Source: Colwellia sp. RSH04 (GTDB taxonomy: Bacteria > Pseudomonadota > Gammaproteobacteria > Enterobacterales > Alteromonadaceae). From it: a DNA stretch of 64,000 bases. Position 1 is the first letter of the stretch; every line of letters begins with the position of its first letter. Made by a program: the position numbers and the translations under genes. This document shows positions 58,789 through 64,000 of this stretch, piece after piece. The notes beneath the pieces were generated by a model. It saw only the letters and a program-made list of their open reading frames with translations. It searched no databases and was not told where the DNA came from. The DNA is taken from positions 744,001 to 808,000 of the forward strand of contig NZ_QXIO01000001.1 of NCBI RefSeq assembly GCF_003545765.1, read 5' to 3'.

Positions 58789-60669
58789 TTATTTTGCCAC
58801 TGCCATCTCAGTTGCCGCGAGTAAAAACCACGTTGAATGAGGTAACCACTGTTCAACCCAGCGCCAGTTTTGCCAATCTTTTTCTGGGCCGAATTCAATA
58901 CCTTGCCCTGACGGACTTGTTTTAGCCCCCGTTATACCATTAGAAATACCACCGTAAACCATGCTCAATCCATCGTAAGGTATAGGGTTATTGACACCAA
59001 AACCATTAAGCATTGATAAATCATACGGGTTTCGCCCTAAAGTCCAATCCATTTGATTTTGTGCAAATTTTGCCAATTCTAGCTGAGTGACAAGATGTTT
59101 TTTACCATTTACTGCGTTCATTTTGCCAGTGAGTATTGCCGCCATGGCTAATGAAGATAAACGCGCGCTCTCTCCTTGCCACCAGTATTCTGTTTCATTA
59201 GCATGAGGAATAAAAAAACCTGTTTGTAATTGTGTTGAAAGCTTTCCTTGCTCGTAGGTTTTAAACGTCTGCCTTGCATAGTTAAATGGATTACTAACTT
59301 GGTTATTTATCGCTAACTGATATGCCATATGCTTTTGCATAACAGCTTGGCTTTGTTTAACTTTTTCAGGGTTATCTTCAATCGCTATATATTGTGATAA
59401 CGCTAGAATCGGGAAGCCGGCTTCTGCAGCATGATAAAACGGGCGTAAATTTTCGCTGTTGATATTATTACTGATAAACCAGCCTTCAGGCGATAATCGT
59501 TGCGCTAAGTTGTTTGCTCGTTCTCGTGCAGCATTTAAATAATACTTTGATTGAGTTGCCTTATATAACTCAGTCGCTGCGAGTAATGCAGTATAATCAT
59601 CGATGATATTTTCTTCACCATCATCAGCATAGGCCTTATTATTTTCGGCATTATTACTTTGAAGATGTTTAAACGCTTTTTCGGCATCGGCTAAGTAAAC
59701 ATCCCCGCTGTACTCACCTTGCTGTGCCGTTGTTTTAGCTAGCATGGCGGCTCTTGCTAAAGCAGCAATGGCACTGCCAGCGCCTTGCCTAAAAGCAGAT
59801 TGATAATTTTCACTGTAAATGCCATCAGCACCAACATAAGCAGTTACCACTCGTTCTGCATTATTTGTGTTCCATTGGTCGAAAACGGTCATATAGAAAT
59901 AACCTTGCTCATCAAGAGTGCGGTGTAAGTAATCTGCTCCCCAGAAAACTTCTTCGATGACTTGTTTTTCAAGCGCTAACTCTTTAAATAAGTGCGGCGC
60001 TCTTTGATAAGAATATGCCAGCGCCCAACCTACATGAGCTAACTGCTGAGGATTCATATAATTGGCATAAGACAGGTGTGATAGGTATTTTCCAGTATCT
60101 CCGCCAGCATCATTCCAGCCCCCCCTGACATCAACATACCTTTGTGTATCAAAAATACGAATATGTTGATCTTCTTGCCAGTTATATTGCTCGTCGTTAC
60201 GGCTACCATTAAAATAAGTTAACAATGCTTTAGCCGTTAACTTAAATAGTGCTTGCTTACCAACAGTGAATTTAGCGCTGGTTTGTTGGGTATGCTGGTC
60301 ACTCAATTTTACCACATAACTTCCTGCACTTTGTAGCTCTGTAAATTCAACACCGTAATAAAAAATGGGGTCACTACTTTTATGCGCTTTTTGCCATTGT
60401 GCAACTTGTCCTAACTCAACTAACTTTCCTTGCAAAATAGCGATATCTTTATCACTGATAAGTTGCACATTAGCTCTAGTTAAATCGACTTTATAATTTG
60501 TGCTCACTATGGCTTGTTTTGGTCCGGTTAACTCATAAGCTACTTGGTTAACATGGATATTTAGTGACTTTGATTTTTCATGGGTAGTACTTTCAGTTGT
60601 CGTACAGGCAGTTAGCATCAGTAACATTGCCGCGATAATACCTTTTACATATTGAGTTGGTAGTTTCAT
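58789..60669 (-). CDS. Glycoside hydrolase family 9 lipoprotein, probable glucosaminidase
   Basis: 626 residues. Lipoprotein signal with lipobox LTAC, an N-terminal Ig-like CelD domain (about 28-130, IHVNQVAYELTGPKQAIV), then a GH9 (alpha/alpha)6 barrel; VRGGWNDAGGDTGKYL holds the catalytic Asp, and a Glu in WRWVEQWLPHSTWFLLA near the C-terminus may be the acid. GH9 is often named endoglucanase, but beside a ROK kinase and a GH20 it resembles the Vibrio chitobiose-cluster exo-beta-glucosaminidase. The start lies 6 bp after the kinase stop. Confidence 0.85.
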   Translation of the reverse strand: MKLPTQYVKGIIAAMLLMLTACTTTESTTHEKSKSLNIHVNQVAYELTGPKQAIVSTNYKVDLTRANVQLISDKDIAILQGKLVELGQVAQWQKAHKSSDPIFYYGVEFTELQSAGSYVVKLSDQHTQQTSAKFTVGKQALFKLTAKALLTYFNGSRNDEQYNWQEDQHIRIFDTQRYVDVRGGWNDAGGDTGKYLSHLSYANYMNPQQLAHVGWALAYSYQRAPHLFKELALEKQVIEEVFWGADYLHRTLDEQGYFYMTVFDQWNTNNAERVVTAYVGADGIYSENYQSAFRQGAGSAIAALARAAMLAKTTAQQGEYSGDVYLADAEKAFKHLQSNNAENNKAYADDGEENIIDDYTALLAATELYKATQSKYYLNAARERANNLAQRLSPEGWFISNNINSENLRPFYHAAEAGFPILALSQYIAIEDNPEKVKQSQAVMQKHMAYQLAINNQVSNPFNYARQTFKTYEQGKLSTQLQTGFFIPHANETEYWWQGESARLSSLAMAAILTGKMNAVNGKKHLVTQLELAKFAQNQMDWTLGRNPYDLSMLNGFGVNNPIPYDGLSMVYGGISNGITGAKTSPSGQGIEFGPEKDWQNWRWVEQWLPHSTWFLLAATEMAVAK

Positions 60670-60674
60670 GTTTT

Positions 60675-61538
60675 TTATCCAGCAATACATGTTTGTTGCT
60701 CTGTTGAATCTAAGTAAAGTTGCGCTGCTCCAATTAAAGCACTGTGCTGCTGTTGGCTTTTCTCGATGACTAAATTTTTAATCACGTTTGGGTAAGGAAA
60801 ATCTTTTAAGTGCAGCCATACAGAATCAATAAATAAATCATACGATTTGGCCACCGAACCACCCAAAATAATAATTTGTGGATCAATTAATAACAGCACA
60901 TGACTAATCGCAGAGGCTAAATGCTGGCCAAATTGCTTAAAAGCTTCTTTAGCCTTTTGATCACCTTCGCTCGCTTTCATTGCTAAATCAGCACCACATT
61001 CGCCAAAATTATCGGTAAAAAAACGTCCCGAACAATAGCTATCGAAGGTTGAGTTTAAATATTGCACGCTACCTAACTCACCTGCACAACAGTTAGCCCC
61101 AGTGTAAATTTGGTTTCTTATCACAAAACCAGCGCCTAACCCTGTTCCTAAACATAAGCCAACCACATTTTGAAAGCACTGAACACTGTGCTCACCTTTA
61201 GTAAAACAATTAACATCATTGTTTACATAAACAGGTAAATTAGTTAGTTGCTCAAGCTCTTTTTTCAGTGCCACTTGTTGCCAAGCTTTTATATTTACTG
61301 CGTTATAGACTACACCTAGTTCAACATCCACTATGCTGGGTACTCCTATTGCGATAGCAACAGTATCATCTACTTTTGTTTTTTTTATTTGTTCAACTAA
61401 AAATTGAATTGACTCTTGTACCTTTAACTCTGCATTAAATGGTTGAATATTTTGCTGCACTATTGCCCCTGCACGGTACAGACCCACATTTATTTTTGTA
61501 CCACCTAAATCGATAACCACAATTGAAGATTGTTTCAT
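60675..61538 (-). CDS. ROK-family sugar kinase, probable N-acetylglucosamine/glucosamine kinase
   Basis: 287 residues. Phosphate loop VVIDLGGTKINVGLY near the N-terminus, VYVNNDVNCFTKGEH, GLCLGTGLGAGFVI and CAGELGSVQYL are ROK features. The usual zinc motif CGCGxxGCxE is missing: after GELG the sequence runs LNSTFDSYCSGRFF, so zinc binding is doubtful. Placed between GH9 and GH20 genes, it most likely phosphorylates GlcNAc or GlcN released by them. Three in-frame ATGs (61547, 61544, 61538) make the start uncertain. Confidence 0.85.
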   Translation of the reverse strand: MKQSSIVVIDLGGTKINVGLYRAGAIVQQNIQPFNAELKVQESIQFLVEQIKKTKVDDTVAIAIGVPSIVDVELGVVYNAVNIKAWQQVALKKELEQLTNLPVYVNNDVNCFTKGEHSVQCFQNVVGLCLGTGLGAGFVIRNQIYTGANCCAGELGSVQYLNSTFDSYCSGRFFTDNFGECGADLAMKASEGDQKAKEAFKQFGQHLASAISHVLLLIDPQIIILGGSVAKSYDLFIDSVWLHLKDFPYPNVIKNLVIEKSQQQHSALIGAAQLYLDSTEQQTCIAG

Positions 61539-61692
61539 AAACATCATCTAAGTAAATCATTATAAACTGAGGGTAGTGTGCATAATTACTTCGCTCATTT
61601 TAGATACTAACCTAACCAATAATAATACTTTTCTAACAACGCGATTTAAATAAAGCTATAGCAATATAAGAGATTATATTTCAATGAATTAA

Positions 61693-61728
61693 AAAAGCCG
61701 AATTAATAAAATTATTAATTCGGCTTTT
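61693..61728 (-). terminator. Rho-independent terminator of the GH20 gene
   Basis: 17-bp perfect stem, AAAAGCCGAATTAATAA (61693-61709) against TTATTAATTCGGCTTTT (61712-61728), two-base loop, and six T on the minus strand. It separates the GH20 gene from the kinase-GH9 operon, which therefore needs its own promoter in the 150-bp spacer. Confidence 0.85.
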
Positions 61729-61755
61729 AGTTATTGGGAGTTTTTGTCGAGTAAG

Positions 61756-64000
61756 TTAGGGCAATACCAAAGCGCGACCAGCACGTTTTTTATCTGCTGT
61801 TTTTGCTCGAATTGCAAGAGGCTTGTTTAGCGGTACTCTTTCTTCAACACTGAGCCAAAGACCTTTACTTTCTTGGTACTCTATGGGTAAACCTTTTAAG
61901 GCGATATTGGTTTTTAACTGGCCTTGCTCCCATATGGCACCGGGAGTTGGTACGCGATAAAACACCTTAGCTTTATCTAATTTAGCTAACTCTTTTTTAC
62001 CTATCGTCTGTGAAAATGCCAACCACTGCTTATCTCGTGCTTGTTGTAATTCACTAGAAAAATACTGAGTAGTGCGATCATAAATTTTGCCCGAGTAATC
62101 ATAAGGCACCGCCCAATCAGCGCTATGCCAAGCACGTTCAGCTAAAGCGAGTAAGCGAGGGAATATCATGTATTCGGCTTGTTGCTGACTTCGTACGGTT
62201 TCACTCCAAAGCTGCCCCTGTATACCTGACACTTTATAATGTTTTGGTAGTGGCTTATGAATAACTTGACCACCTTCGTTCACCTGCTTGGTATCATTAC
62301 TACTAAAAGCTCGCCCCAGTGTATCAACTCTAAACTCGGCATGAATAGGTAAGTTATCAGGCATAAAGTTAAATAAGCTACGTGTCGTAACCCGCCTTGA
62401 TGCCCAATGATAACCTCTTTCTTTAGGATCTATTTGATATGAAAAATCGAAATATAGAACATCAGGTATTGACAAAATAATGTTCCAATTTCGATGAGCT
62501 TGCTCACTTACTTGTTTATGAGCTCCCCACGGTAGTGCATCCCATATATAAGAATAAACCTGTGCTGGCATATTCTTAGGGTTAGTTTCTTTCAAGCCAT
62601 CATTCCATCCCGCGACAACAATACCTCTATCTTTAACCATATGTGATACGCGCTCGATAAAGTGAGCACCAAGGTGGGCAAAATCATCAACAGTGTTCTC
62701 TTTATTAGCGACTAATGCCTGACATACAGGAGACTCCACCCAAGCACCTGCCGTTTCGTCTGCGCCAATATGGTAGACCTCAAGAGGTTGCCCTGCTTTT
62801 TGATGGATTGTTTGTAAATCATCTAATACTTGGTCAATAAACGCATAGGTAGACTCCATACAAATATTTAAGGTGTTATCGTTATAGTTTTGAATAGAGC
62901 TATATTGAGTTTTATCTGCAAAGTCAGTTAATAAATAACGTTTCGCTTCGACTTCATTTTCTTGGCTCATGTAATAACGATAACGCGCTTCCATTGCTTT
63001 GATTGCCGCGCGTGAATGACCTGGCATATCTAATGAGGGGATCACTTGAATATGATGAGCTTTCGCTAGCTTAATAATATCAATATAATCTTCAACACTA
63101 TAATAACCATCGCGTTCTTTAGCATCAGCGCCACCGAGTTGTGGTTGCAAACAGTGTTTATCGTCTAACGACATACAACGGCTCCCCCCAATCTGCGTAA
63201 GCTCAGGTAAGCTTGGCAGTTCAAGTCGCCATCCTTCATCTTCCGCTAAGTGCAGATGTAATTTATTTAATTTATACGCCGCCATTTGTTTAATCAGTGA
63301 AAAAATGAAGGCTTTACTATGAAAGTTCCGCGCAACATCAACATGTTGACCACGGTATTGATAATGAGGTTGATCGTCAATTTCCAGCCAAGGTACTTTA
63401 CTCGACCCTAAACTAAGCAAGCTGGACAAGCTTTGTAGCGCATAAAAAGCCCCTGTAGGCTCTTGGCTCAAGATTTGAATACCTTTATGGGTAATAACCA
63501 ACTGATAATGACCTTGCTGCCAGTCACTCACCTTTTTGTTATTGATTACAATCGATATTTCAACCCCCTGCTTATTCTCATTGTGCTTAATGCCCAAAAA
63601 GTTCAATCGCTCTATTGCGGCGGCAATCTCTGAAAAATTAATCGCCCCTGCAAGTGAAAAATAAACACCAGCACTTAAATCGAGCTCGCCCGAGGGTTGA
63701 GGTATTTGCACCGACTTTGGCGTTGGTATAATAGCGTGTTTAACAAGCACAGCGCTTTTTTCATCCGAGGGTTCTCGCGTGGTATTCGGTTCATTCTCAT
63801 ACAGCCATTTCAATGATGCATATTGATTAATATCATCAGGCGATGACTTAATTTGCTTAACTGTGTTAGAGAACGGCACCACATACGGCTGAATTTCTAG
63901 CCCTGTTTCTTTATCAATCATGGTTTTAGTACTATCAACCACGACTGGCTTAAGCCCTAAAGCACTTAACCAATAATTTGGCATTAATTCCTTTTCTGAA
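61756..64000 (-). CDS. Beta-N-acetylhexosaminidase, GH20 (5' part missing)
   Basis: At least 747 codons; the frame is open to the window edge. The GH20 barrel shows YRGQHVDVARNFHSK, KLNKLHLHLAEDEGWRLELP, the catalytic pair in VYHIGADETAGAWVES (Asp-Glu) and QGQLWSETV, followed by a C-terminal domain. An ATG at 63984 has a fair ribosome site, but MPNYWLSALG resembles the middle of the N-terminal chitobiase domain, so the true start probably lies outside. It removes terminal GlcNAc from chitooligosaccharides. Confidence 0.9.
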   Translation of the reverse strand, partial: SEKELMPNYWLSALGLKPVVVDSTKTMIDKETGLEIQPYVVPFSNTVKQIKSSPDDINQYASLKWLYENEPNTTREPSDEKSAVLVKHAIIPTPKSVQIPQPSGELDLSAGVYFSLAGAINFSEIAAAIERLNFLGIKHNENKQGVEISIVINNKKVSDWQQGHYQLVITHKGIQILSQEPTGAFYALQSLSSLLSLGSSKVPWLEIDDQPHYQYRGQHVDVARNFHSKAFIFSLIKQMAAYKLNKLHLHLAEDEGWRLELPSLPELTQIGGSRCMSLDDKHCLQPQLGGADAKERDGYYSVEDYIDIIKLAKAHHIQVIPSLDMPGHSRAAIKAMEARYRYYMSQENEVEAKRYLLTDFADKTQYSSIQNYNDNTLNICMESTYAFIDQVLDDLQTIHQKAGQPLEVYHIGADETAGAWVESPVCQALVANKENTVDDFAHLGAHFIERVSHMVKDRGIVVAGWNDGLKETNPKNMPAQVYSYIWDALPWGAHKQVSEQAHRNWNIILSIPDVLYFDFSYQIDPKERGYHWASRRVTTRSLFNFMPDNLPIHAEFRVDTLGRAFSSNDTKQVNEGGQVIHKPLPKHYKVSGIQGQLWSETVRSQQQAEYMIFPRLLALAERAWHSADWAVPYDYSGKIYDRTTQYFSSELQQARDKQWLAFSQTIGKKELAKLDKAKVFYRVPTPGAIWEQGQLKTNIALKGLPIEYQESKGLWLSVEERVPLNKPLAIRAKTADKKRAGRALVLP

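Noticed and set aside
63982..64000. ATG at 63984 with AAGGAAT upstream as the true GH20 start
   Set aside because: The frame stays open upstream and the sequence after the ATG looks like the interior of the N-terminal chitobiase domain, so I treat the gene as cut by the window edge. It remains possible that this is a genuine start of a truncated form.

Overview
The window is AT-rich, densely coded gammaproteobacterial chromosome. The type of MetJ, SlyX (C-terminal PPPHY), HslR/HslO, the argCBFGH(A) order and the DUF3149, DUF3545 and DUF2959 proteins point to Alteromonadales. A cold-marine Colwellia or close relative (Thalassotalea-like) is my best inference. It is almost entirely vertically inherited core genome. 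I see no prophage, no CRISPR, no rRNA or tRNA and no complete insertion sequence, only one short non-autonomous element (MITE).

Layout. 1-2.1 kb: the 5' part of the type IV pilus assembly operon (pilM, pilN, pilO, minus strand), divergent from mrcA (PBP1a, 2.2-4.8 kb). 4.9-12.3 kb: arginine biosynthesis operon argC-argB-argF-argG-argH(A)-argA (minus), divergent from argE (12.6 kb). 13.8-15.2 kb: an HD-like protein of unknown function. 15.3-20.4 kb: methionine block metB-metL-metF (minus), divergent from the repressor metJ, with two tandem Met-box clusters between them. 20.6-23.1 kb: lipoprotein, MscS channel and a PLP enzyme. 23.2-25.8 kb: hemE, then a gene-poor stretch holding a candidate small RNA, the MITE and a probable Fur-repressed unit (47-aa peptide plus a small S26-like protein).

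25.8-35.5 kb: thioesterase, glycosyltransferase, then fkpA, a WD40 lipoprotein, slyX, yheV, yheS, a Sel1 protein, a DUF3149 peptide, a short orphan flagellin-like gene with a structured leader, yheT and yheU. 35.5-39.9 kb: DUF3545, a solute-binding protein, a DUF1338 enzyme, cysQ, nudE and yrfG. 40.0-51.8 kb: a complete twelve-gene type II secretion operon gspC to gspN (minus). 52-57.5 kb: hslR-hslO, pckA and ompR-envZ, in an order related to the enterobacterial yrfG-hslR-hslO-pck-envZ-ompR block. 57.6-64 kb: a Cys-containing exported protein facing a TlpA-like thioredoxin, then a chitooligosaccharide module (GH9, ROK kinase, GH20), with the GH20 gene running off the right edge.

Working together: the arg block covers every step from glutamate to arginine except argD and carbamoyl phosphate supply, and offers two possible N-acetylglutamate synthase activities (ArgA and the ArgH-fused domain). 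The met block links homoserine formation (MetL), cystathionine synthesis (MetB) and methyl-THF supply (MetF) under MetJ. The T2SS could export enzymes that release chitin fragments, which the GH20/GH9/ROK enzymes would finish; that link is inference.

Less ordinary items: the Fur-box promoter with its peptide plus S26-like gene, an unassigned plus-strand terminator implying a small RNA, the MITE with TA flanks, the short flagellin-like gene with a folded leader, a degenerate HD-domain protein, and the hairpin-bearing ompR-envZ gap. Gene identities come from recognising conserved motifs by eye; no database search was run.
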